From Candidatus Blackburnbacteria bacterium RIFCSPLOWO2_01_FULL_40_20 (GTDB lineage: Bacteria; Patescibacteriota; Microgenomatia; UBA8517; UBA10165): a stretch of 41,895 bases of DNA. Shown here piece by piece: positions 28,983-37,460 of this stretch. Made by a program: the position numbers and the translations under genes. The notes beneath the pieces were generated by a model. That model saw only the letters and a program-made list of their open reading frames with translations, made no database searches and was not told the origin of the DNA. The stretch's first letter is position 1. Each line of letters starts with the position of its first letter. The DNA lies in NCBI GenBank assembly GCA_001816475.1, contig MHCC01000015.1, positions 402-42,296 on the forward strand, in the 5' to 3' direction.

Positions 28983-29894
28983 ATGCCTGAAGAAGTAACC
29001 GATCAACCGAGAGTTTACCTTCAAATTGAAGGATACAAAAATCTTTACAGAGAAAGTGAAAGGGATGTTGAAACTTTAACACCGAGTGAGTATAGAAAAA
29101 TTGTTATAGAGTCTCGTGAAGCTCTTTTGCGTAAACTCCCGCATTTAACTAGTGAGATTAATGATATTTACAACCTTGCATACAACGTGCTTTTGGCTAC
29201 GGAAGCGCAAGGACCGGAGGACGTTGCGACAAAAATTATTGGTGCTCAAGTTCAACATAATCTGGTTCACAACATTGTTTTTGCTTCAACTGCTTATCCG
29301 ACTCCCGACAGGAAAGATATTCAAAACTATGCACGCAATGTCTTTTTAGTGGCGGAACACACCGAGAGAGTATCTACAAGGTTTAATGCTTTTGAAAGAA
29401 CTGCCTCAAAATTCATTTCAGGTGCTAAAGCTGAATTAGCTATAATTAAGGCTTTGGTTGATGAAAATTTTCCGGTTTATGTGCCCGATTATTCACAAAT
29501 GGTTGGTGATCTTGGACAAAACGAAATTTATCAATTTGATGTTTTATCAGGAATCGACTTTTTCACATTGGTTGAAAGAAGGAATGGAGTTGTGGCGGTA
29601 CTGGTTAATGCGAAAGGCTTAGCACTCGAAGAGATGGTCCATGTAAAAAGAGAAGATTCCAGTCGGGTTAATAATTTTGTTGAAAACACTTTGAAACAAT
29701 ACGGAGTTACAGAGATTGTTCGGGCAAGAATTACTATTCCAACGTCGGGACTTGGCTTTGGAAATATGGATTTTCGGACACCCATTGATTATCAACGGGA
29801 AATTGGGAAATATTGTGATTTGTCACTAAGTTCGAAAGATGCTATTGTTGGGGGCGTTGAAAATATAGCGCGGATGGAGTTGATAAGGAAATAA
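28983..29894 (+). CDS. Protein of unknown function, possibly with a nuclease-like core
   Basis: The 303-aa protein begins with a helical region. Around residues 145-215 it shows SGAKAELAIIKALVDENFPVYVPD, then YQFDVLSGIDFFTLV and VVAVLVNAKG. An early Glu helix, an Asp strand and a strand ending in x-x-K recall PD-(D/E)XK folds, although the usual Glu/Gln before the Lys is Asn; this is a hypothesis. TTGATA (28947-28952), 17 bp, TTAAAT (28970-28975) lie 7 nt before the ATG. A 58-aa basic protein gene follows 4 nt downstream. Confidence 0.65.
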   Translation: MPEEVTDQPRVYLQIEGYKNLYRESERDVETLTPSEYRKIVIESREALLRKLPHLTSEINDIYNLAYNVLLATEAQGPEDVATKIIGAQVQHNLVHNIVFASTAYPTPDRKDIQNYARNVFLVAEHTERVSTRFNAFERTASKFISGAKAELAIIKALVDENFPVYVPDYSQMVGDLGQNEIYQFDVLSGIDFFTLVERRNGVVAVLVNAKGLALEEMVHVKREDSSRVNNFVENTLKQYGVTEIVRARITIPTSGLGFGNMDFRTPIDYQREIGKYCDLSLSSKDAIVGGVENIARMELIRK

Positions 29895-29898
29895 GTTT

Positions 29899-30075
29899 AT
29901 GCCAAAAGAAATTAAAAAAAATCAAATAGAAGTACCAACAGGAGATAAATTATTCAACCTCTGGGGGGAGGCGATGAAAGACATTGACCAAAGGTTAGAA
30001 CAGCTGATAAGAAAAAAAAGAAAGGAAAAAAGGCGGCAGAAAACTTCAGAAGACGAGAAAGCTTCGCAAGAGTAG
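29899..30075 (+). CDS. Small basic protein coupled to the 28983 gene
   Basis: A 58-aa frame missing from the ORF track because of its size. It encodes a helical product (LFNLWGEAMKDIDQRLEQLI) with a very basic tail (RKKRKEKRRQK). It begins 4 nt after the stop of the preceding gene, so translation is probably coupled. Size and charge would suit a nucleic-acid- or partner-binding accessory of its neighbour. No family recognised. Confidence 0.55.
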   Translation: MPKEIKKNQIEVPTGDKLFNLWGEAMKDIDQRLEQLIRKKRKEKRRQKTSEDEKASQE

Positions 30076-30215
30076 ATCCGTTCGCATTTTCTTCGGTATA
30101 TCCTCAATTATATTGTTAACTTGTGCATAAAAACACATCACACCTCCAGGGAAGTATAACACAGCGAAGTCTCATAGTTAAGAAAGAGGACTAATTTTCA
30201 ATTTAAAATTTGAAA

Positions 30216-32759
30216 TCACTTTACCACTTCCAGTGGGGTGGTTTGTGTTTTTACGACGGCAGCATTAAAGACAGTTTGAGGTTGGGTTGAATGTTGGGAA
30301 GGTTGGGGTGATAAGGGAGATTGGGGACGTAAGATAGGTTGGGATTGTTGAGCATTTTGCGGTCTGGCAGTATCGCGAATTTCTAAAGGCTTGTTGGGCT
30401 GTTGGGTCGGTTGGGATTGTTGGGGTTTGCCACCTTGGTTATTTCTTGGGTGTTGATTATCTCCATGTTGGGGGTTTCGGGAACGTTGGGGTGATTGGGG
30501 ATTAGAAACAGGTTGTTTGAGATGTGCAGTATCGCGAATTTCGACGGGTTTGTTTGATTGGGGAAGTAAGGGTGATTGGGGAGATGAGGGTAAAGCAGAT
30601 GGAACAGGGCGGGCGTACCTTTCGCGCGAAACCTTTATAACTTTATCTTTACTTTGTGTTCTGCTTTGCGGCAACGGCAAAGATTGGGCAAAAAACGGAG
30701 TACTTGTTAAGTTATTAATTGCCATCTTGATAATAATTTGAAAATTTCCAAGAGCCAGCAAATCTTCAGGTTTAAAACGCTCTGAAAATTCTTTTGCAAT
30801 CAAGTCAGCGTCTTCTGCTCCAATCAAGAAAGTCATCATAGTTCCAACGTTTCCGAAAATCGCAGCGCGAATTGTTTCGTCAACTTGCTTTATATACTGG
30901 TTTGCTAAAATAAGATTAAGTTTATATTTACGGGCCTCGGAAAGAATTTTAATAAAGCTAGTTGTAGCAAAGTTTTGGAACTCGTCAACATAAAGATAGA
31001 AATCTTCTCTTTCCTCCTCTGGAATGTTAACTCTGTGCATTGCAGCAAGCTGTAATTTGGTAATAAGCATTGCTCCCAAGAGGGCCGCGTTGTCTTCTCC
31101 CATTCTTCCTTGAGACAAATTAAGGATTAGGATTTTTTTGTTGTTCATAATATCCTCAAGATTAATTGTCGATTTTGGATGGCCTACAATATTTCGAATA
31201 ATTTGAGATGATAAAAATTGCCCGACTTTGTTTAAAATTGGAGAGACTGCTTCGTTCCTAAAGTTTTCGGACATCTTGTCAAACTCATTTTTCCAAAAGG
31301 CTTTAACAACTGGATCTGTGATTTGATCAACTGCTTTGTTTCTGAAATGAGCGTTTGTCAAAAGTTCTGGAATTTGAAGCAAGGTTGAGTTTGGAACTTC
31401 AAGCAAAGTTAAAATAGTGTTGCGCAAAATATATTCAAGGCGAGGCCCCCAGGACTGAGCAAAAAGCTTATAGAAAATAGCAACAATTCCCGAGGCAATA
31501 ATATCTTTTTGAGAGGGATCAGTAATTTCCAAGGGGTTAAGGTGGAAGGGGTAGTCCGTGTCTGAGGGATTAAAATATATAACGTCATTAACTCGGTAAG
31601 ACGGGACAAATTCAAGCAAAGTTTCGGCAGTTTCGCCATGCGGATCAATCACGCCAACCCCTTCGCCATTTCTTATATCATTTATCGCCATATTCATAAG
31701 CATTGTTGATTTTCCAGTTCCGGTTTTTCCAATTATGTAAACGTGCCGACGCCGGTCGTTTTTCAAAATTCCAAAAGTTGTGGGTTTACCTTTATAATCA
31801 GTTTTGGCAAAGAAATTAACTTGTTTTTTGGCTTCTTCGTTAAAATTAATAGCAACTGGAAGGTTTTCCGGAGGTTCAGAAAGAATGGTTTTACTCCACG
31901 TGATGTTGGGGATATTTATAAGTTTCTCACTTGGAAAGTGATAAAGTGTTGCGACCTCCAGAATGTTCAAGTATTGATACTTTGGAACAAAAGATGCGCT
32001 CCTGTCTATGATCGCTCGCAACATACCTCCCTTTTGCCAAAAGGAGGGTTTTTCCAGGCCCATTGAGTTTCCGTTTGGATTGTTAAAACTTGTAAAAGTT
32101 GCACCAATTAAGCCTAAAAGCGCCGAGTTATTGCTTTTAACCAAAAGTCTTATTCCGATTTTAAATCCCGGGAAGGCAATTTTATCTGTGATTTGTGTTT
32201 GATAGGTTTGCAAACCAAATGGGTCGGACTTTACCTCTCCTTCTTTTACGGGCTTGCCTTTTTGTTCGATAGCGCGTCGCCCTGCGCCTTGCCAACCTGA
32301 GCCGGATGGAACTAAAACAAACTGAACGAGGGCAACATCGTCCATTTCAAGTTTTGAAAGAATCCCTAAAAGCGAGGACAGAGGGTCAACATCTGCAAAA
32401 TCTTTGTATATTTTTAATGGATAGATGTAGTTGTGTTGCAATTTCATTTGGCCAAAATTGACTTTTGATGTAAGGTCGACTTCTTGAAGCGGATCTTTTG
32501 AGGTTGTAATAATAGCTTTTGGATATTGAGACAAAATTTGGCTTTCAACAAAAGATTGGTAATTGACCGGTACAACTGCTAAAAAATGCAAAGTTTGGTG
32601 AATCGTCAATATTTCAAAACAAAGTGGAATTTCAGTTTTTTTAAACAATAACGATGGGGATTTAATGCTTGCAAGGCTAGTGAACATCTGGGCCATTGAT
32701 TCTGGTGTTTCAAGCCCTGTTCGAGGTGTCTTTATCTCAAGAACGATTTTCTCATCCAT
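30216..32759 (-). CDS. TraG/VirD4-like ATPase with Pro/Gln-rich tail
   Basis: The 847-aa paralogue of the 2583-4889 protein: equivalent N-domain (HFLAVVPVNYQSFVESQIL), Walker A GKTGTGKSTML, GVIDPHGETAETLL, Walker B FYLYVDEFQNFATT and SEARKYKLNLILANQY. Unlike its paralogue it has no N-terminal membrane segment, but it ends in a tail of about 150 residues rich in Pro, Gln and Ser, containing two NKP(V/L)EIRDTA units. The tail DNA is made of GATTGGGGA/GGTTGGGAT-type microsatellites, so it is probably disordered and fast-evolving. Likely role: a DNA- or protein-transport motor; partners unknown. Confidence 0.85.
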   Translation of the reverse strand: MDEKIVLEIKTPRTGLETPESMAQMFTSLASIKSPSLLFKKTEIPLCFEILTIHQTLHFLAVVPVNYQSFVESQILSQYPKAIITTSKDPLQEVDLTSKVNFGQMKLQHNYIYPLKIYKDFADVDPLSSLLGILSKLEMDDVALVQFVLVPSGSGWQGAGRRAIEQKGKPVKEGEVKSDPFGLQTYQTQITDKIAFPGFKIGIRLLVKSNNSALLGLIGATFTSFNNPNGNSMGLEKPSFWQKGGMLRAIIDRSASFVPKYQYLNILEVATLYHFPSEKLINIPNITWSKTILSEPPENLPVAINFNEEAKKQVNFFAKTDYKGKPTTFGILKNDRRRHVYIIGKTGTGKSTMLMNMAINDIRNGEGVGVIDPHGETAETLLEFVPSYRVNDVIYFNPSDTDYPFHLNPLEITDPSQKDIIASGIVAIFYKLFAQSWGPRLEYILRNTILTLLEVPNSTLLQIPELLTNAHFRNKAVDQITDPVVKAFWKNEFDKMSENFRNEAVSPILNKVGQFLSSQIIRNIVGHPKSTINLEDIMNNKKILILNLSQGRMGEDNAALLGAMLITKLQLAAMHRVNIPEEEREDFYLYVDEFQNFATTSFIKILSEARKYKLNLILANQYIKQVDETIRAAIFGNVGTMMTFLIGAEDADLIAKEFSERFKPEDLLALGNFQIIIKMAINNLTSTPFFAQSLPLPQSRTQSKDKVIKVSRERYARPVPSALPSSPQSPLLPQSNKPVEIRDTAHLKQPVSNPQSPQRSRNPQHGDNQHPRNNQGGKPQQSQPTQQPNKPLEIRDTARPQNAQQSQPILRPQSPLSPQPSQHSTQPQTVFNAAVVKTQTTPLEVVK

Positions 32760-32814
32760 TGGAGCGCTGAGTTCATTGTAGCAGCTTCGAGTTTAAGTGT
32801 CCAATGGTACAAAC

Positions 32815-33201
32815 TTAAAGTTTTATCCTTTTAATCTCAAATGGGATTTCATTCCCCCTTCGTTCCGACATTGTGTCGGAACTACGGTGGGATGTGATGG
32901 AAGTCGATGCACTAATCCTTATACCTATAAAGTCAATTTTGGGGAAAACTTTTCTTACTTCGGCACGAAACTTATCTGCTAAACTACTTGAAAACTTGCT
33001 GTAAACGCTCCGTTCAGATTTTCCACAAACCTTATTTTCGTATTTTCTTATCAGATCATTAATCGCCTGACCAACGAGATTGAACTCATCTTGGTATTTT
33101 TCAGGGTCAAGTTCGTATTTGTTATGAATTTTCCGAAATTCGTCAAAGAGGCCTTTGTTTTGCTCAAGCATTTCTTGGAAGTAGAGTTTATATTTGACCA
33201 C
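32815..33201 (-). CDS. Small basic protein of unknown function
   Basis: A 128-aa protein with a helical N-terminal two thirds (FQEMLEQNKGLFDEFRKIHNKY, then FNLVGQAINDLIRKYENKV) and a strand region (IDFIGIRISASTS). The C-terminal SSDTMSERRGNE is encoded by a perfect palindrome (32862-32882), so the natural C-terminus may have been changed by repeat insertion. No domain recognised. It lies upstream of the second TraG-like gene and is read in the same direction. Confidence 0.6.
   Translation of the reverse strand: MVKYKLYFQEMLEQNKGLFDEFRKIHNKYELDPEKYQDEFNLVGQAINDLIRKYENKVCGKSERSVYSKFSSSLADKFRAEVRKVFPKIDFIGIRISASTSITSHRSSDTMSERRGNEIPFEIKRIKL
32862..32882. repeat. Palindrome inside the 32815 gene
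   Basis: GTTCCGACA-TTG-TGTCGGAAC, perfect 9-bp arms, read in frame near the 3' end of the gene. Confidence 0.6.
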
Positions 33202-33484
33202 GATATTAATCTAAACGAAAAAGGGGAAATAGTAAAGATCAAAAAAAAGAGTTGATTTATCGCTCCGTATTACATATCGAAGTGTAATATACCCATTTAA
33301 CTCAAGTTTGCAACCTTTGTTAAAAGGTCGAAAAATTACAGTTGAGTTTAACGAACTTTTTACTCCTCTTTTGAACAACCTCAAGAAGGTCGCCTCAGAC
33401 CTCGAGGGGACCTTAGACTATATTTTGAGAGAAAGAGAAGACTCAGCAGAGGTATAATGGAATATCAAAAAATATTTTCTACTT

Positions 33485-34114
33485 GTGCTGCCGTTTATTA
33501 TAGCAATTTCCTTGTCGTATGTTTTTCAAGGCACAATACTTTCTCGAAATGAGGAGTTTGTGCGGTGGCTTTCGGATTTTGGCCCTCTAGTTATTTTGGT
33601 GTATGTTCTTTTGCAGTCAGTTACCATAATTTTTGCTCCGATTGGGGGCTTTTTCATGGTGATTGCAATGATTACTCTTTTTGGCCCGGAGATTGCCTTA
33701 ACGCTCGTGTATTTGGTCTCAACCCCGCTTTATGTTGTAAACTTCTATATAGCAAAAAGGTTTGGCAGACCTTTGGTTGAAAAGTTAACAAGCAAAGAGG
33801 TTTTGGGAAAGGTCGACCATTTTGTTCAAGACGCAGGGACACTTGCAGTTGTTGTTATGAGGCTTTTTCAAGGTGGGAATTTTGATTATATTTCCTATGG
33901 ATTGGGATTGACTAAGTTTCCGCTAAAGACCTTTATTTTGGTTAATTTTCTAGTTGGTATTCCCTCAACGCTGCTAAACTACTTTGTTTTGACAAGGTTT
34001 GAAAATTTGGTTTTGAACGTTGTTGTGTTTTATGCAGTGACAATAACACTTACCGGGGTATCAATTTATATAAACCACCGAATTAGAAAACACAAAAAAT
34101 TATTATTCCCATAG
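33485..34114 (+). CDS. VTT/DedA-type (SNARE-associated) membrane protein
   Basis: A 209-aa polytopic protein with about five hydrophobic segments and the VTT-domain pattern: a central re-entrant region with FFMVIAMITLFGPEIALTLVY, VVVMRLFQGGNFDYISYGLGLTK and a final helix. This family includes TVP38/TMEM64 and DedA proteins, implicated in lipid scrambling or export. The first ATG-type start in frame is GTG 33485, but TATAAT (33453-33458) lies further upstream and the frame continues back as IKKYFLLVLPF to an ATC codon 5 nt after that box. The true N-terminus is therefore uncertain. Confidence 0.8.
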   Translation: MLPFIIAISLSYVFQGTILSRNEEFVRWLSDFGPLVILVYVLLQSVTIIFAPIGGFFMVIAMITLFGPEIALTLVYLVSTPLYVVNFYIAKRFGRPLVEKLTSKEVLGKVDHFVQDAGTLAVVVMRLFQGGNFDYISYGLGLTKFPLKTFILVNFLVGIPSTLLNYFVLTRFENLVLNVVVFYAVTITLTGVSIYINHRIRKHKKLLFP

Positions 34115-34383
34115 GCACCCGAAGAGTAAACCGTTAAAATATCCGAAATACTGCCGAATAATTATGAGTTCGGAGTCTTCGGCCGTGAGTCCTTCGACAG
34201 TGAGCTCAGGACCGAAGGGCTCAGCCGAACGGTGTGATATGATTTTATGCGTGTGGAGTACTGAGGTAGCCAAAATGCCGAAGTAAAGGCGAAGACAGTC
34301 CCCTTTACAACGCCGTAAAAAGGGCTTAAAAGCTCCTCTTGAAAAGTAACAATGATTTGTTGGATTAGTGTAAAATAGTTTGA
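34115..34383. repeat. Intergenic region with GC-rich palindromic repeat
   Basis: No gene is evident in 269 bp. GTCCTTCGACAGTGAGCTCAGGAC-type sequence (34189-34212) forms a palindrome, followed by a partial second unit (CGAAGGGCTCAGCCG). The same family is found in frame in glyA (599-628) and yqeY (17209-17228). TAAAAT (34371-34376) lies 7 nt before the next gene's GTG. Confidence 0.7.
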
Positions 34384-35766
34384 GTGAAGAGGTTTTTGTT
34401 GAAGAAAATTGACTACGTATGCCTTCTCCTAATTTTTCTTTACATTCCTTTATTTTTTTACAAATTGGGCCAGTCGTCGTTGGTCAGTTGGGATGAGGCT
34501 TGGTATGCGGAGATTGCACGAAACATTTTGAGGTCTGGGGACATTTTCAATTTAACTTGGAGTGGAGAACCTTACTTTGATCATCCCGCTGGAGGTTTTT
34601 GGTTCATTGCCCTTGCATTTCGTCTTTTTGGCATTTCAGAATTTTGGGCCAGATTTACGCCTGCATTGGCCGGATTATTGTCACTGGGCATTATCTATTT
34701 ATTAGGTAAAGAACTTTTTGGTCGGGTTGTGGGTTTTGCCTCTGCCATAGCGCTGCCTTCATCGTTTTGGTTTTTATATAGATCCCGTTCGGGAAATTTA
34801 GACATTTTCTTAACACTGTTTTTCTTGTTGACACTTTTTTTGGCTTTGAAGGCGGCAAAAAATAAAAAGTATTTAATTCCATTTTCTCTCAGTCTTTCAT
34901 TTCTTTTCTTAACCAAAACCCTTGTGCCACTAACTATTATTCCGCCACTTTTTATAATCTTTTGGAGATCGAAGTCAATTGCCTTGAGAAATTTAGTTTT
35001 GCCCATATTAATAGTTGTTGTACTTGTCGGCGGATGGACTTTCTCCCAACTTCAGCACAAGGATTTTATTGACAGGTATTTTCAAGTGGGGTTGCCGGGA
35101 ATGGACGCACAAAGTAATTTAAAGGCAAATGTTTTGCAAGCAAAAGTATTGCTCCACAACGGAGTGGGGAAATGGTTTTGGCTGGGCATTGGCTCGCTTG
35201 CCATTGGTGTGTTGGCGCGGCAAAAAAGATTTTTAATATTAGCGGCCTTTTTTGTAAGTTTTGTAACTCCGTTTGCATTTTCCCAAAGAAGCGGAATTTG
35301 GCATTTGATACCGTTGCACCCAATTTTGATCTTGTCGTTTTTGGGACTTTTATATGTAATTCTTGAAAAAATAATGGGCGTGTTTTCTAGAAACAAAGCA
35401 TGGGTTGCCTTGCCAATTATTTTGTTATCTATCTATATTTCTTATCCTCAAATTAAACGTTCTTGGTATGAGTTTATTAACGTTAATCCTTATACGTCTG
35501 ACGAGGAGGTTCTCGCGCGCGAGGCTGGCAATTACCCGCAAAAACTTTTTATCGCAAGTTCAGACTTTCGGCCGGCTGCAGTGTTTTACTCAGGGAAAAA
35601 TGTTCCTCAGATGATACTTGGCATAAAGCTTCCCGATATGTTTAAAAACAAAGAGGAGTTTTTACTCATTGTGCAAGAAAATGATTTGGCCCAACCTGGT
35701 ATTTCCAAAGACTCCTACGAAATTCTCCAAAAAGATCGCGACAAAATCCTCTTGTTGAAAAAATAA
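34384..35766 (+). CDS. GT39/ArnT-like membrane glycosyltransferase
   Basis: A 460-aa integral membrane protein with a GT-C fold: a short N-terminal membrane helix, then an external loop with the acidic pair SWDEAWYAEIARN (Asp37, Glu38), the lipid-donor loop FDHPAGGFWF, and about ten more membrane segments, ending in a soluble domain of about 100 residues. Members transfer sugars from polyprenyl-phosphate donors to proteins, lipids or wall polymers. The acceptor is unknown. The start GTG 34384 has TAAAAT 7 nt upstream. Confidence 0.9.
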   Translation: MKRFLLKKIDYVCLLLIFLYIPLFFYKLGQSSLVSWDEAWYAEIARNILRSGDIFNLTWSGEPYFDHPAGGFWFIALAFRLFGISEFWARFTPALAGLLSLGIIYLLGKELFGRVVGFASAIALPSSFWFLYRSRSGNLDIFLTLFFLLTLFLALKAAKNKKYLIPFSLSLSFLFLTKTLVPLTIIPPLFIIFWRSKSIALRNLVLPILIVVVLVGGWTFSQLQHKDFIDRYFQVGLPGMDAQSNLKANVLQAKVLLHNGVGKWFWLGIGSLAIGVLARQKRFLILAAFFVSFVTPFAFSQRSGIWHLIPLHPILILSFLGLLYVILEKIMGVFSRNKAWVALPIILLSIYISYPQIKRSWYEFINVNPYTSDEEVLAREAGNYPQKLFIASSDFRPAAVFYSGKNVPQMILGIKLPDMFKNKEEFLLIVQENDLAQPGISKDSYEILQKDRDKILLLKK

Positions 35767-35803
35767 AAAATAACGTGTCAATAAGAGTGATATTTCAACC
35801 CGT

Positions 35804-35824
35804 ATCACACCTCGGAGGTGTGAT
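35804..35824. repeat. Palindrome ahead of the DUF167 gene
   Basis: ATCACACCT-CGG-AGGTGTGAT. It shares the ACACCT...AGGTGT core with the folD palindrome (1699-1721). It overlaps the in-frame N-terminal extension of the track ORF, which is why I start the gene later. Confidence 0.6.
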
Positions 35825-35846
35825 GTTGGGTGTGATGTTGAAAAAA

Positions 35847-36125
35847 ATGAGAATATTTGTTAAGGCAAAACCAAAAAGTAAAAAAGAATATATCAAAAGG
35901 GCCCAAGATGGAAGCTTTATTGTGGCTGTAAAAGAACCGCCGGAAAAGGGCAGGGCAAACGAGGCGGTTTTGAAATCTTTATCTAAGTTTTTGAATATTC
36001 CTGTGTCTTCAATCAATTTTGTTTCAGGTCAAACCTCTCGTCAAAAAATTTTTGAAGCCCCAATGACTTCTCAAGACTTAGACAAAATTCCTCAAGATGA
36101 AAAGGGGCAAATTAAACTGTTGTGA
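35847..36125 (+). CDS. DUF167 (YggU-type) protein
   Basis: A 92-aa protein starting MRIFVKAKPKSKKE, the usual beginning of DUF167 proteins, with the characteristic FIVAVKEPPEKGRANEAVLKSLSKFLNI and INFVSGQTSRQKIF. The function of the family is unknown. Upstream in-frame codons (from 35775) come from a palindrome and give SHLGGVMLGVML, unlike family members, so ATG 35847 (or 35835) is preferred. Confidence 0.9.
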   Translation: MRIFVKAKPKSKKEYIKRAQDGSFIVAVKEPPEKGRANEAVLKSLSKFLNIPVSSINFVSGQTSRQKIFEAPMTSQDLDKIPQDEKGQIKLL

Positions 36126-36129
36126 TTAT

Positions 36130-36525
36130 TTACTGAAGTAATTTGTAGAGTTTTGAAAGATTGTTGTCAAAAGTTACAAAGTTTGCATCTCTACTTTGGA
36201 TTTGTTTAATAATGATACAGTCTGTAAAACTTACTTCCCTTGATTGTTTATATAAATTTATTGAAAAGCTAGTGTTTTCTTTGTTGTCCGTATCCAAGTT
36301 ATTTACCAAAAATAGCTCTTCGAAAAAATTAATAATTTCTTCTTTCGGCTGTTTATAGAAAGAGCGCAAAACCCATTCCGTCTCAAGAATACAAGGGAGG
36401 GGAATGTAGATGTTGATTTTTCCGTCAATGCATTGTTTGAAGCATTTTTGTGCAATTTCAAAGCCTGGTTGCCTTTTAAGCCTGAATTCAAGAAGAATAT
36501 TCGTGTCAATTCCTATTGATTGCAT
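36130..36525 (-). CDS. PIN-domain (VapC-like) ribonuclease toxin
   Basis: Starting at ATG 36525 (131 aa) gives SIGIDTNILLEF, the typical PIN opening. The acidic residues are in place: Asp in IDTN, Glu in ILETEW, Asp in SFTDCIII and Asp in FVTFDNNL. PIN toxins are metal-dependent RNases, often acting on tRNA or rRNA. The gene overlaps the AbrB-type antitoxin gene by 20 bp, so the two are coupled. Confidence 0.9.
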   Translation of the reverse strand: MQSIGIDTNILLEFRLKRQPGFEIAQKCFKQCIDGKINIYIPLPCILETEWVLRSFYKQPKEEIINFFEELFLVNNLDTDNKENTSFSINLYKQSREVSFTDCIIIKQIQSRDANFVTFDNNLSKLYKLLQ

Positions 36526-36784
36526 TTTTTCGTTTTTGAGCAATTTCTCGGGAGGCAAGCTCTTGAGTTTTTAACCGGATTTCTTTTAGTGTTTCTCCGT
36601 GGTCTAAATTCTTCAAATCTCCTGCGAAATCTAAGATTCTAGATTTTCTTTGCAATTTTCCTTCAAATCCGTCTTCTGTGGGGTATATCTCAACACGCAT
36701 TCCCTTTTTAAGACCAATCTTATCTCTTACCTCTTTTGGTATTGTTAACTGCCCTTTGGATGTGGTAGTAGTTGTATAACTCAT
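36506..36784 (-). CDS. AbrB/SpoVT-type antitoxin
   Basis: A 92-aa protein with the swapped-hairpin DNA-binding motif (TTTSKGQLTIPKEVRDKIGLKKGMRVEI) at the N-terminus and a basic toxin-binding tail. It precedes the PIN toxin as in VapBC-like modules. Minus strand: TTGACG (36822-36817), 17 bp, TATTCT (36799-36794), 9 nt to the ATG. The perfect inverted repeat AGAATA-GCA-TATTCT (36794-36808) overlaps the -10 and is the likely operator. Confidence 0.92.
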   Translation of the reverse strand: MSYTTTTTSKGQLTIPKEVRDKIGLKKGMRVEIYPTEDGFEGKLQRKSRILDFAGDLKNLDHGETLKEIRLKTQELASREIAQKRKNAINRN

Positions 36785-36822
36785 TTCTTACTTAGAATAG
36801 CATATTCTTACATTGGCGTCAA
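36785..36822 (-). promoter_or_regulatory. Promoter/operator of the AbrB-PIN module
   Basis: TTGACG-17-TATTCT on the minus strand with AGAATA-GCA-TATTCT covering the -10. Autorepression is inferred from the family. Confidence 0.7.
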
Positions 36823-36952
36823 GTCCTTACCACACGGCAGACCACAAAAAGGAAATCTGTATTAGCGATGACCGTCGAAAATGCTAAACTCTCATCACTT
36901 GCAAATCTTACCAACTTATATCGGTTTTCACAGTCCTTCGCACCATCATTAC

Positions 36953-36990
36953 TTGAAATCTATAATAATTTTGTTTACTATTAATAAAAT
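36953..36990 (+). promoter_or_regulatory. Promoter of the cupredoxin gene
   Basis: TTGAAA (36953-36958), 17 bp, TACTAT (36976-36981), then 9 nt to ATG 36991. The rest of 36823-36952 shows nothing recognisable. Confidence 0.6.
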
Positions 36991-37434
36991 ATGCAAAAAA
37001 AATTGGCCGTTGTAGTTATTATTCTACTTTTAATAATTGCTGTAGTGCTTTTATATAACTCACGTGGCAAAAGTAATGTCTTTGTGCTTCCTCAAGCATC
37101 GACGGCAGTAAGTTCGCCAAGCCCAGTTACCGTTGCACCAAGTTCGACTTCTCTTCCATCAAGCTCGTCCAGTACCCAAACTTCTCAAGTAAGTATCAAA
37201 AATTTTGCCTACAGCCCAGCAACAATCACAGTTAAAGTTGGAACAACCATTACTTGGAAAAACGAAGACAGCGCACTCCACACTGTAACAAGTGACGACA
37301 CAAGCGGACCTTTAGACAGCGACCAATTAGCTACGGGAGACACTTACTCTGAAACTTTTTATACTGTTGGGCAGTTTAGCTATCACTGCGATCCTCACTC
37401 CAACATGAAGGCTGCTATAATAGTGACAAACTAA
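36991..37434 (+). CDS. Membrane-anchored cupredoxin (plastocyanin/azurin-like)
   Basis: A 147-aa protein with an N-terminal anchor (LAVVVIILLLIIAVVLL), a Ser/Pro/Thr-rich linker (residues 38-65) and a cupredoxin domain. The type 1 copper ligands are all present: His97 (ALHTVTS), Cys133, His136 and Met139 in YHCDPHSNMK. Such proteins carry electrons or bind copper outside the membrane. No oxidase gene lies in the window, so the redox partner is unknown. It opens a block of exported proteins. Confidence 0.92.
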   Translation: MQKKLAVVVIILLLIIAVVLLYNSRGKSNVFVLPQASTAVSSPSPVTVAPSSTSLPSSSSSTQTSQVSIKNFAYSPATITVKVGTTITWKNEDSALHTVTSDDTSGPLDSDQLATGDTYSETFYTVGQFSYHCDPHSNMKAAIIVTN

Positions 37435-37460
37435 CTCTTCTCTGTGTATAATAAGAACCC

